Shown here one piece after another: positions 1-5,010 of a DNA stretch of 7,099 nt. This stretch comes from Clostridia bacterium. GTDB lineage: Bacteria; Bacillota; Clostridia; Christensenellales; HGM11417. The DNA lies in assembly GCA_028700355.1 (NCBI GenBank), contig JAQVSX010000031.1, forward strand, positions 1-7,099. The letters run 5' to 3'. Made by a program: the position numbers and the translations under genes. A model generated the notes under the pieces. The model was not told the DNA's origin and made no database searches. It worked only from the letters and a program-made list of their open reading frames with translations. Position 1 is the stretch's first letter. Each line of letters starts with the position of its first letter.

Positions 1-342
1 TATAGGTATGGGCATTATGGGGCGGGGCGGACGGGGCAGCGGCTGACGGGGCGGAACGGGGCGCACGGGCGGGCGAGGCGGTGAAGGCGGCGGAACGGGG
101 CGCACGGGCGGACGGGGCGGTGAAGGTATGGGACGCACAGAGCGGCGCGGCATAGGTCTTATTGGCTGAGCCGATAAAAAAGCCGCTTCGCTGCTTTTTT
201 CTGATGTATCTGCGAGGGCAATGTTATCTTTGTATGTAATCTCGTTTTGACAAACGTTTGGGCAACTGTTTTGCGTATCATCTTTGCTTATATCAATCAG
301 CATATTTATAAAATAATCGTCATTAAAATCTTTATTATTCAT
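1..342 (-). CDS. Proline/arginine-rich repetitive protein, 5' part of gene (runs off left edge)
   Basis: The reading frame starts at the ATG at 342-340 and stays open to base 1, giving 114 residues with no stop. The start is supported by an AAGGAG Shine-Dalgarno about 10 nt upstream (352-357). Residues 1-55 are polar and acidic (MNNKDFNDDYFINML...) with two Cys (C27, C31). From about residue 60 the protein becomes almost purely Pro, Arg and Val, with a 13-residue unit PSPPRPPVRPVPP occurring twice in a row (73-85 and 86-98), then more Pro/Arg and PIMPIPI at the edge. No signal peptide or membrane segment is visible. The GC-rich stretch at 18-165 is the DNA for this domain. I do not recognise the family. 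Pro-rich proteins of this kind can be spore-coat or surface-layer components, which is only a guess. Coding is inferred from the good ribosome site, the open frame and the in-frame 39-bp repeats. Confidence 0.72.
   Translation of the reverse strand, partial: MNNKDFNDDYFINMLIDISKDDTQNSCPNVCQNEITYKDNIALADTSEKSSEAAFLSAQPIRPMPRRSVRPIPSPPRPPVRPVPPPSPPRPPVRPVPPRQPLPRPPRPIMPIPI
19..117 (+). other. G-tract cluster, possible G-quadruplex
   Basis: The plus strand carries GGGG at 19-22, 24-27, 33-36, 48-51, 58-61, 97-100 and 114-117, plus GGG at 67-69, 71-73 and 106-108. Any four neighbouring tracts could form a quadruplex, for example 19-51 with loops of 1, 5 and 11 nt. The G-rich strand is the template strand of the minus-strand gene. 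The tracts are also a by-product of Pro/Arg codons (CCC, CCG, CGC), so a structural role is only possible. Confidence 0.4.
51..128. repeat. Two tandem 39-bp repeats inside the Pro/Arg-rich gene
   Basis: Units 51-89 and 90-128 share a 22-bp perfect match (51-72 equals 90-111) and a second perfect block GGCGGTGAAGG (77-87 equals 116-126), both with a 39-bp period. The period is a multiple of three and encodes the 13-residue unit PSPPRPPVRPVPP on the minus strand. The preceding 12-50 looks like a more diverged relative. Such repeats can change copy number by slippage or recombination. Confidence 0.85.
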
Positions 343-375
343 TGGCAGTATTCTCCTTACATTTTTGTAAAAAAC

Positions 376-402
376 AGTATAATACATACTATGAGTAATA
401 CT
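376..402. promoter_or_regulatory. 27-bp imperfect palindrome, operator-like
   Basis: Centred on base 389, the site reads AGTAT at 376-380, CATA at 385-388, TATG at 390-393 and ATACT at 398-402. Of the 26 non-central bases, 20 are in matching symmetric pairs. It lies between two divergent genes, 34 bp upstream of the start of the Pro/Arg-rich gene and 130 bp upstream of mntP, and overlaps the best -10-like element of the minus-strand gene. That position suits a dimeric repressor. No regulator is identified. Confidence 0.35.
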
Positions 403-413
403 GCGGTTTTGTT
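385..413 (-). promoter_or_regulatory. Weak candidate promoter of the Pro/Arg-rich gene, sigma-K-like
   Basis: On the minus strand, AACA (413-410) is followed after 16 nt by CATAGTATG (393-385). This resembles the late mother-cell sigma-K pattern AC, 16 to 17 nt, CATAnnnTA, with one mismatch in the last base. No convincing sigma-A pair is seen: TATACT or TATTAT hexamers are present nearby without a matching -35. The short motif arises easily by chance in AT-rich DNA, so this is a weak hint that the gene could be a sporulation gene. Confidence 0.22.
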
Positions 414-442
414 ATTTAGCTTAAATCACCGTCCGCTTTTTT

Positions 443-471
443 TTGACTAATTTAATGATATTTGTTATTAT
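443..471 (+). promoter_or_regulatory. Sigma-A-type promoter of mntP
   Basis: TTGACT at 443-448 and TATTAT at 466-471 are separated by exactly 17 nt, each one base off consensus. Transcription would start near 478 and give a leader of about 54 nt ending in the mntP ribosome site. The leader is AT-rich and shows no yybP-ykoY manganese riboswitch. Confidence 0.6.
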
Positions 472-531
472 TTATATCTGACTGAAATATATAATAATAT
501 TGCGTAATAAAAAGCGTTTTAGGGAGATGTT

Positions 532-1095
532 ATGACATACGAAAATTTTACACTGCTTATGATTGCTATCGGTCTGTCTATGGACGCTTTTGCCGTTTCG
601 GTAACGGACGGTTTATGCAATTCTAAACTGCCCGGCAGACAGGCTTTTTTTATTGCGTTTACTTTCGGATTATATCAGGGGGCTATGACAATAGGCGGCT
701 ATTTTTTGGCAAGTACGGTAAGCCCGTATGTTTCCGAAATAGGAAATATTATCGCCTTTATTATACTTGCGGTTATAGGAACAAAAATGATAATTGAAGC
801 GATAAAAGATAAGGACGATATGGAATGCGTTAAAATCCTTACATTTAAAGAGCTTAATATGCAGGGAATCGCAACGAGCATTGACGCTCTGGCAATAGGT
901 ATGGGCTTTGCCGCTTTAAATGTAAAAATATGGTCTTCTTCTTCTGTAATTGCGTCGGTAACCTTTTTAATATGCCTTGCGGGAGTATATATAGGCAAAA
1001 GGTTCGGTTTGCTGTTAAAGAAAAAAGCCGTAATAACAGGCGGTATATTGTTAATTATTATAGGGATAAAACTGCTGCTTGAATATTTTTTATAG
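532..1095 (+). CDS. mntP: Manganese efflux pump MntP
   Basis: This 187-residue integral membrane protein matches the MntP (YebN, formerly DUF204) family, which exports Mn2+ across the cytoplasmic membrane to prevent manganese toxicity. The family's internal duplication is clear: GLSMDAFAVSVTDGL at 14-28 in the first half and ATSIDALAIGMGFAAL at 114-129 in the second. Asp18 and Asp118 occupy the conserved positions of the two halves, where acidic residues are needed for transport in characterised homologues. About six hydrophobic segments are visible (roughly 4-28, 37-57, 69-90, 110-130, 135-155, 165-186). Length is typical for the family. The start is supported by AGGGAG at 521-526, 5 nt before the ATG. 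The gene is probably monocistronic, with a promoter at 443-471 and a terminator at 1143-1175. Neither a Mn riboswitch nor an obvious MntR box was seen, so its regulation is unclear. Confidence 0.93.
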   Translation: MTYENFTLLMIAIGLSMDAFAVSVTDGLCNSKLPGRQAFFIAFTFGLYQGAMTIGGYFLASTVSPYVSEIGNIIAFIILAVIGTKMIIEAIKDKDDMECVKILTFKELNMQGIATSIDALAIGMGFAALNVKIWSSSSVIASVTFLICLAGVYIGKRFGLLLKKKAVITGGILLIIIGIKLLLEYFL

Positions 1096-1142
1096 TAAAA
1101 AAATTAATAATGCCTAAAAAATAAAAGTATTAAATTTCTTAT

Positions 1143-1175
1143 AAGCCTCTGTTTGTTTACAATATAGAGGTTTTT
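1143..1175 (+). terminator. Intrinsic terminator of mntP
   Basis: AAGCCTCT (1143-1150) pairs with AGAGGTTT (1166-1173) as an 8-bp stem with one G-U pair and a 15-nt loop, running into TTTTT at 1171-1175. It lies 47 bp after the mntP stop. The loop and right arm contain the -35 and spacer of the uvrC promoter, so the two signals overlap. Confidence 0.6.
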
Positions 1176-1184
1176 GTTTATAAT
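1156..1184 (+). promoter_or_regulatory. Strong sigma-A promoter of uvrC, start site at the ATG
   Basis: TTTACA (1156-1161) and a perfect TATAAT (1179-1184) are separated by 17 nt. The expected start of transcription, 6 to 8 nt after the -10, is 1190-1192, and the uvrC ATG begins at 1191. No Shine-Dalgarno lies in the correct place: the only purine-rich site, TAGAGG (1165-1170), is 20 nt from the ATG. This predicts a leaderless mRNA. Confidence 0.7.
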
Positions 1185-1190
1185 ATAGCC

Positions 1191-3005
1191 ATGAGCGTTA
1201 TCGAAAAAAAGCTGAAAAACCTGCCCGACGAAAGCGGCGTTTATATTATGCTTGACGAAAATAAATGCATTATCTATATCGGCAAGGCTAAATCCTTAAA
1301 AAACAGGGTACGGCAGTATTTTCATTCCAAGCGAAGTTTTAACGATAAAACCTTAGCTATGGTAACCAAAATTGCCGATTTTAACTATATTATCACCCAT
1401 AACGAAGCAGACGCGATAGCCTTAGAGGCTAATCTTATTAAAAAACATAAACCGCCATATAATATTTTGCTTAAAGACGATAAGCGTTTCCCCTATATCT
1501 GCATCGATTTAAGAAAGCAGTACCCCGTATTTAAAATTACAAGGCGGTTAAAAAAGGACGGCTGCAAATACTTCGGCCCTTTTATGGGGGGCATAAGGGC
1601 AAGCGAACTTTTGGAAATTATCGGCGACGCTTTTATGCTAAAATCCTGCAAGCTAAATATTGCAAAAAAGAGCAAAAATCACAGACCCTGCCTCAATTAT
1701 CATATCGGAAAATGCGTTGCGCCTTGCAAGGGTGAAATTACCGAAAAGGAATATAAAAAGCTTGTCTTGTCAGCCTGTAATTTTTTAAAGGGCAATGACG
1801 ACGAAATAAACGAGATTTTATTTAATCAAATGCAAAAGCTTTCCGATAGTCAGCAGTATGAGGCGGCGGCGGCGGTAAGAGACCGCATTGCTATGATTAA
1901 AAAGCTTAAAATAAAAAGGGTTGCAGCCCTGCCCCGCAGTATAGCCGCAGATGCGGTTGCCTATTTCAGCGACGGAAAATACGGCGTTATTTCCCTGCTC
2001 GTTATCAGGGAAGGCAATATTGTAGGCGCAAAGAATTTTGCCCTGCAAAGCGGAGCATTGTTTGCCGACGAAACATTGTCTTCTTTTATTGCGCAATATT
2101 ACTCACATAATGCGCCGCCAAAAGAAATTATAATCGGCAGCGATATAGGCAATGAGGCTTTGGAATTTTACCTCAGCAAAAAGTTTGATTTTAAAATTAA
2201 AGTATTGCATGCCAAAAAGGGAAACAAGAAAAAGCTTGCCGATATGGCGGCTGAAAACGCAAAGGAATACCTTTATAAATATATTGAAGACATAAAATAT
2301 AAAAGCGAACTGACCGAAGGCGCTGTAAAGCAGCTTTCGCAAATGCTTAAATTAAAAAAACTGCCCCGCAAGATAGAGTGTTACGATATTTCGCATATCA
2401 GCGGAACGGACAAAACCGCATCTATGGCGGTATTTACCGACGGCGAAAAAAATGCATCATTATACCGCAGGTTTAAAATAGTGCTTGAAGGCAATGACGA
2501 TTTCGGCTCTATGCAAGAGGTGATAAGAAGGCGTTTTAACAGATATACAGACGGCGCCGTTTTTGACGAAAGCTTTTCCGTACTCCCTGACCTTGTAATA
2601 ATTGACGGCGGAAAGGGGCAGCTTAGCAGCGCCGCCAAAATACTTGATAAGTTAGATATAGATGTAGAAATAATATCAATCGCAAAGAGAAATGAAGAAA
2701 TTTTTAAGTTAAACAATAATATGCCATTTATACTTCCCCCGTCTTCCCTTGCATTAAGGCTGGTGCAGAGAATAAGGGACGAGGCGCATAGATTTGCGCT
2801 GTCTTACCATAAAAAATTGAGAGAAAAGCATATCGCAAGCGAACTTGACAATATTAAGGGCATAGGCGAAAAAAAGAGAAAGGCTCTTATAAAAACATTC
2901 GGCAGCGTAGAAAACATAAAAAACGCCGATATAAACGCTCTTACAAAGGTAGAGGGCATAAGCGGCGGACTTGCAAAAAATATTGCCGAGTATTTTGGCA
3001 AATAG
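1191..3005 (+). CDS. uvrC: UvrABC system protein C, excinuclease subunit
   Basis: UvrC makes the two incisions flanking a DNA lesion after UvrA/UvrB recognition in nucleotide excision repair. All domains of the family are present in the 604 residues. An N-terminal GIY-YIG nuclease, responsible for the 3' cut, has GVY at 16-18, YIG at 29-31 and Arg39. A four-Cys set (C153, C167, C175, C179) matches the Fe-S cluster region. A UVR motif that contacts UvrB lies around 205-240 (QQYEAAAAVRDRI). An RNase H-like nuclease for the 5' cut has CYDIS with Asp399, DDFGSM at 436-441, IIDGGKGQ with Asp472, and His533. Two helix-hairpin-helix motifs at the C-terminus (IKGIGEKKRKAL and VEGISGGLAKNIA) bind DNA. 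Length is typical. The start at 1191 keeps the normal N-terminus (IEKKLKNLPDESGVY), and the next ATG would cut into the GIY motif. No ribosome site precedes it; see the promoter entry. Confidence 0.98.
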   Translation: MSVIEKKLKNLPDESGVYIMLDENKCIIYIGKAKSLKNRVRQYFHSKRSFNDKTLAMVTKIADFNYIITHNEADAIALEANLIKKHKPPYNILLKDDKRFPYICIDLRKQYPVFKITRRLKKDGCKYFGPFMGGIRASELLEIIGDAFMLKSCKLNIAKKSKNHRPCLNYHIGKCVAPCKGEITEKEYKKLVLSACNFLKGNDDEINEILFNQMQKLSDSQQYEAAAAVRDRIAMIKKLKIKRVAALPRSIAADAVAYFSDGKYGVISLLVIREGNIVGAKNFALQSGALFADETLSSFIAQYYSHNAPPKEIIIGSDIGNEALEFYLSKKFDFKIKVLHAKKGNKKKLADMAAENAKEYLYKYIEDIKYKSELTEGAVKQLSQMLKLKKLPRKIECYDISHISGTDKTASMAVFTDGEKNASLYRRFKIVLEGNDDFGSMQEVIRRRFNRYTDGAVFDESFSVLPDLVIIDGGKGQLSSAAKILDKLDIDVEIISIAKRNEEIFKLNNNMPFILPPSSLALRLVQRIRDEAHRFALSYHKKLREKHIASELDNIKGIGEKKRKALIKTFGSVENIKNADINALTKVEGISGGLAKNIAEYFGK

Positions 3006-3011
3006 CAGAAA

Positions 3012-3044
3012 CTCCTATACTTTGGTAGAATTATAGGAGCTTTT
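3012..3044. terminator. Terminator between uvrC and the liaF-like gene
   Basis: CTCCTATA (3012-3019) and TATAGGAG (3032-3039) form a perfect 8-bp stem with a 12-nt loop. TTTT at 3041-3044 follows on the plus strand, and AAA precedes the stem, giving a short T run on the minus strand. It lies 7 nt after the uvrC stop and downstream of the convergent liaF-like gene, so it probably serves uvrC and may also serve the minus-strand operon. Confidence 0.75.
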
Positions 3045-3080
3045 ACTTGTCTGAAAATTTTTAGAACTTATTAATTTATT

Positions 3081-3725
3081 TTAATTTTTTATTTCTATTC
3101 CGCCGAATATTGTCAATGCTTTTATACTTACCGTAAATGCGTTGTTGTCGGTATTTGTGGTTTTGTTCTCAATGCCACCGAATATAGGCATACTGTTTAT
3201 TCTTATATTTACGTTTTCGGGCAAAATTATTGTTATGCCTCCGAATAATACCGTAGATTGCAAAATAATATCGTTATTTACGGTAACACTGCGCAAATCT
3301 ATATCGTGTCCGCCGAACATACAAAAAGTGGTGCAGCCTTTGAAATTCGGGTCTGTAATTCTGTCTTCCTTTCCCCCGAAAATTACAATATGACTTGTTC
3401 CGTCTTTAAGCTCTCTGCTTGAACTAAATGAAAATAACATAATTACAACGCCGACAATTATTAATGCCGCAGCAATTATGTACTTTAAGTCAAAGTCTAT
3501 GCGTAGCGTATATCTAATAAAAACCGCTGCCGCTATCAGAATAAGTAAATAACCTGTAATATTTTTATAGTCTTTTACCACTAACCATAAACCTATTACC
3601 AAAGCTACGGCAGGGATTAATATGTTCCATAAATTAAAGGTTATTACATCGGCTATTTTTAATGCCAACAAAACACCTACGACTATAAACAATACACCTA
3701 AAAAATATCTCTCTAATTTTTTCAT
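3081..3725 (-). CDS. LiaF-like membrane protein (cell-envelope stress family)
   Basis: The 214-residue product starts with a membrane domain of about four hydrophobic helices (roughly 6-24, 31-50, 56-73, 82-100). A soluble C-terminal domain rich in beta strands carries five evenly spaced FGG turns (116-118, 137-139, 161-163, 182-184, 207-209) and ends in FGGIEIKN. This is the layout of LiaF/VraT-type proteins. In Bacillus subtilis, LiaF restrains the LiaSR two-component system that senses cell-wall antibiotics and membrane damage; no kinase or response regulator is visible here. I chose the ATG at 3725 because GAGGT lies 6 nt upstream and the membrane domain begins there. The frame is open to an ATG at 3776, but that start would overlap the upstream gene and add a non-hydrophobic tail. 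The arsR-type gene ends 23 bp upstream, so the two probably form an operon. The exact signal is not predictable from sequence. Confidence 0.82.
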   Translation of the reverse strand: MKKLERYFLGVLFIVVGVLLALKIADVITFNLWNILIPAVALVIGLWLVVKDYKNITGYLLILIAAAVFIRYTLRIDFDLKYIIAAALIIVGVVIMLFSFSSSRELKDGTSHIVIFGGKEDRITDPNFKGCTTFCMFGGHDIDLRSVTVNNDIILQSTVLFGGITIILPENVNIRINSMPIFGGIENKTTNTDNNAFTVSIKALTIFGGIEIKN

Positions 3726-3748
3726 AAAAGTACCTCTATTTATTTTTT

Positions 3749-4099
3749 TTAATAACCTAAATATTCTATCCCCCACATCATCACATCGTTTATTTTGGGG
3801 TTTTTTATTGAATAAAATATAACCTTGCCATGTCTGCGGCTCTTTACCGCTCCCGCATTTTTAAGCAGCCTGAGCTGATGTGATACAGTGGTCTGGTTAA
3901 GGCTTAATATTTTTGCGAGGTCGCTGACGCACATTGAAGAAATTGACAGAGCCGAAAGCATTTTTAACCTTGTGCTGTCAGAAAACAAATAGAAAAATTC
4001 CCTTAACTCATCCAATGTTTCTTTATCGGGTATGTAACTTTCTACCAGCGTTTGTGTCCTTTTGTCAAGAAGCAATATGCTGTCTTCTTTGCAAAACAT
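3749..4099 (-). CDS. ArsR/SmtB-family winged-helix repressor
   Basis: The 116-residue protein has the family core: FSDSTRLKMLSAL at 39-51, then the recognition helix-turn-helix LAKILSLNQTTVSHQLRLLK at 61-80, and a beta wing SRRHGKVIFYSI at 87-98. Such proteins bind DNA as dimers and usually let go when bound by metal or another signal. The alpha-3 metal motif CVC of CadC/ArsR is CVS here (C57, S59), with one other Cys at position 3. The alpha-5 site seen in CzrA (DxH, then H, H) reads N100, K102, Y113, Y116. Classical sensing sites are therefore missing or incomplete. The start at 4099 has GGGGTG 5 nt upstream. It probably represses its own operon with the LiaF-like gene, and perhaps the divergent microprotein, through the symmetric region at 4127-4208. 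Family assignment is sure; the ligand is unknown. Confidence 0.9.
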   Translation of the reverse strand: MFCKEDSILLLDKRTQTLVESYIPDKETLDELREFFYLFSDSTRLKMLSALSISSMCVSDLAKILSLNQTTVSHQLRLLKNAGAVKSRRHGKVIFYSIKNPKINDVMMWGIEYLGY

Positions 4100-4130
4100 A
4101 TACTCACCCCTATACTGATACTATACAAAC

Positions 4131-4160
4131 ATTATATAATAATATATTAAAAAATGTCAA
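4131..4160 (-). promoter_or_regulatory. Strong promoter of the arsR-liaF-like operon
   Basis: On the minus strand a perfect TTGACA (4160-4155) and a perfect TATAAT (4136-4131) are separated by 18 nt. The start of transcription would be near 4124, giving a leader of about 25 nt. The -10 lies within the left arm (4127-4141) of the intergenic inverted repeat, which would let a bound regulator block the polymerase. Confidence 0.75.
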
Positions 4161-4171
4161 TATATGCACAT

Positions 4172-4199
4172 TTGAAATATATGCCGCATATTGTATTAT
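4172..4199 (+). promoter_or_regulatory. Promoter of the Cys-rich microprotein gene
   Basis: TTGAAA (4172-4177) and TATTAT (4194-4199) are separated by 16 nt. Transcription would begin near 4206 and give a leader of about 30 nt that includes the ribosome site AGGGTGG. An overlapping TATAAT at 4199-4204 would give a 21-nt spacing and is less likely. The -10 sits inside the right arm of the inverted repeat. Confidence 0.5.
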
Positions 4200-4235
4200 A
4201 TAATGTTTTATTGTCAAATAGGGTGGTATTAAAAT

Positions 4236-4412
4236 ATGTTTAACAGCTGTTCCTGCATTATACTCGCAATACTTATACTGCTGCTTTGCCTTTGCTGCGA
4301 CAATAACATAAGCTGCCTTATGGTATTACTTGCCTTAGCTTTTGCAGCGTCGCTTGCGCCGTGCTTTAATCAAAGAAGGTTTACAAACGCAGCCGCGCCG
4401 ACAATAGCATAA
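4236..4412 (+). CDS. 58-residue cysteine-rich membrane microprotein
   Basis: The frame runs from ATG 4236 to TAA 4412. AGGGTGG (4220-4226) is a fair ribosome site about 9 nt before the start. The protein has seven Cys (5, 7, 18, 20, 21, 27, 43) and two hydrophobic stretches (about 8-20 and 28-42) separated by a short polar turn DNNIS, then a basic patch NQRR and an Ala-rich tail. A two-helix hairpin in the membrane is a reasonable model. I do not recognise a family. The gene stands alone between its own promoter and a terminator at 4433-4464, and diverges from the arsR-type gene across a shared symmetric control region. Coregulation with the LiaF-like stress operon is therefore likely. Coding is supported by signals on both sides and codon use like the neighbours, but the short length leaves some doubt. 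Confidence 0.7.
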   Translation: MFNSCSCIILAILILLLCLCCDNNISCLMVLLALAFAASLAPCFNQRRFTNAAAPTIA

Positions 4413-4432
4413 TAGGTTAGTTTATACTATTT

Positions 4433-4464
4433 AAGCCTTATTGCAAAACGGCAATACGGCTTTT
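4433..4464. terminator. Bidirectional terminator between convergent genes
   Basis: AAGCC (4433-4437) plus TATTGC (4439-4444) pair with GCAATA (4451-4456) plus GGCTT (4458-4462), an 11-bp stem with one T/C mismatch and a 6-nt loop. TTTT at 4461-4464 ends the plus-strand side, 20 bp after the microprotein stop. On the minus strand it lies 12 nt after the stop of the membrane-protein gene, with a shorter T run. Confidence 0.75.
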
Positions 4465-4474
4465 AACCTGTGCT

Positions 4475-4984
4475 TTAAAATTTTATATACCTGTCTATTA
4501 AATAATCTACCCTTTTTTGAAGGGCTATCATAACATAATCGTAAACAATAAATATAGGCGCTGCCAGCAGGGCAAGTATATAAAATTCTATTTCTACCTG
4601 AAACAGCTTTGCCAGATATGCGAGCGTAAACAATATATAAAGCACAATAATAAAATAAATAAGCTTGCATATTAATTTTATTATTGAGCTGAATTTTGCG
4701 TTATATTTACTTAGCAGCGCATTTATTATGGGATGAATTCCAAAGCCTAAAATATAAGGCAAAAATATCAAAAGCCCGCCCGTAATATACGCTATAAACG
4801 CAGTTGCAAGCATAGTTAAAAATGCAAAGCCATATTGTTTTTTTGAAAGAGGTATCATAAGCGCCGTCGATGACAACGCAAACAAGGCGAGCTTGCCTGT
4901 AGGGACAATTCTTATAAATACTAAGCAAATTGAGCCGAGCGCGGCTGATATTCCGCATAAGGCTATTATTTTGGATCGTTTCAT
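4475..4984 (-). CDS. Multi-pass membrane protein, resembles ECF-transporter S components
   Basis: The 169 residues form about five to six hydrophobic helices (roughly 5-25, 31-46, 51-68, 70-82, 101-126, 133-156), with a basic N-terminus MKRSK and a charged C-terminal tail. The opening IIALCGISAALGSICLVF and the next segment with a P-T-G turn resemble small substrate-binding S components of energy-coupling factor vitamin transporters, and the many uncharacterised clostridial proteins of that fold. The substrate cannot be read from the sequence, and no ATPase or T component is nearby, so a shared energising module elsewhere would be needed. It is the last gene of the trpS operon, 26 nt after the J-like gene, with only a weak purine run (GAAAG) before the ATG. 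The family call is tentative; membrane location is certain. Confidence 0.65.
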   Translation of the reverse strand: MKRSKIIALCGISAALGSICLVFIRIVPTGKLALFALSSTALMIPLSKKQYGFAFLTMLATAFIAYITGGLLIFLPYILGFGIHPIINALLSKYNAKFSSIIKLICKLIYFIIVLYILFTLAYLAKLFQVEIEFYILALLAAPIFIVYDYVMIALQKRVDYLIDRYIKF

Positions 4985-5010
4985 AATTATCTTTCAGCTT
5001 TTAAAAGGTT

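Larger units (their letters stand above)
4127..4208. repeat. Perfect 15-bp inverted repeat in the divergent control region
   Basis: AAACATTATATAATA at 4127-4141 and its exact reverse complement TATTATATAATGTTT at 4194-4208 are separated by 52 bp. The arms coincide with the -10 regions of the two divergent promoters. Each arm also contains the near-palindrome ATTATATAAT, typical of AT-rich operators. The 136-bp region between the two start codons holds nothing else recognisable. The best guess for the bound protein is the adjacent ArsR-type regulator. Confidence 0.75.

Noticed and set aside
6..155. Plus-strand open frame through the GC-rich stretch (Ala/Gly/Arg-rich)
   Set aside because: It lacks a plausible start and ribosome site. 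The minus-strand frame continues in phase from a well-supported ATG.
247..450. 67-residue plus-strand ORF
   Set aside because: It lies opposite the N-terminal part, ribosome site and upstream region of the minus-strand Pro/Arg-rich gene, has no ribosome site, and its translation looks like random AT-rich sequence.
490..495. Perfect TATAAT upstream of mntP as the -10
   Set aside because: No -35 lies 16 to 18 nt upstream. TTGACT/TATTAT at 443-471 has exact 17-nt spacing and is preferred.
472..531. Manganese riboswitch (yybP-ykoY) before mntP
   Set aside because: The leader is about 54 nt and AT-rich, too short and without the conserved loops or a GC-rich stem.
3142..3393. 83-residue plus-strand ORF inside the LiaF-like gene
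   Set aside because: It is the complementary reading of the FGG repeats of the minus-strand gene, with no ribosome site.
3726..3776. Longer start of the LiaF-like protein (ATG at 3776)
   Set aside because: It would overlap the arsR-type gene and add a polar extension, whereas the ATG at 3725 has a GAGGT site and begins the membrane domain.
4127..4208. The inverted repeat as ends of a small mobile element
   Set aside because: The arms match promoter elements, there is no target-site duplication or transposase, and the 52-bp spacer holds the promoter parts.
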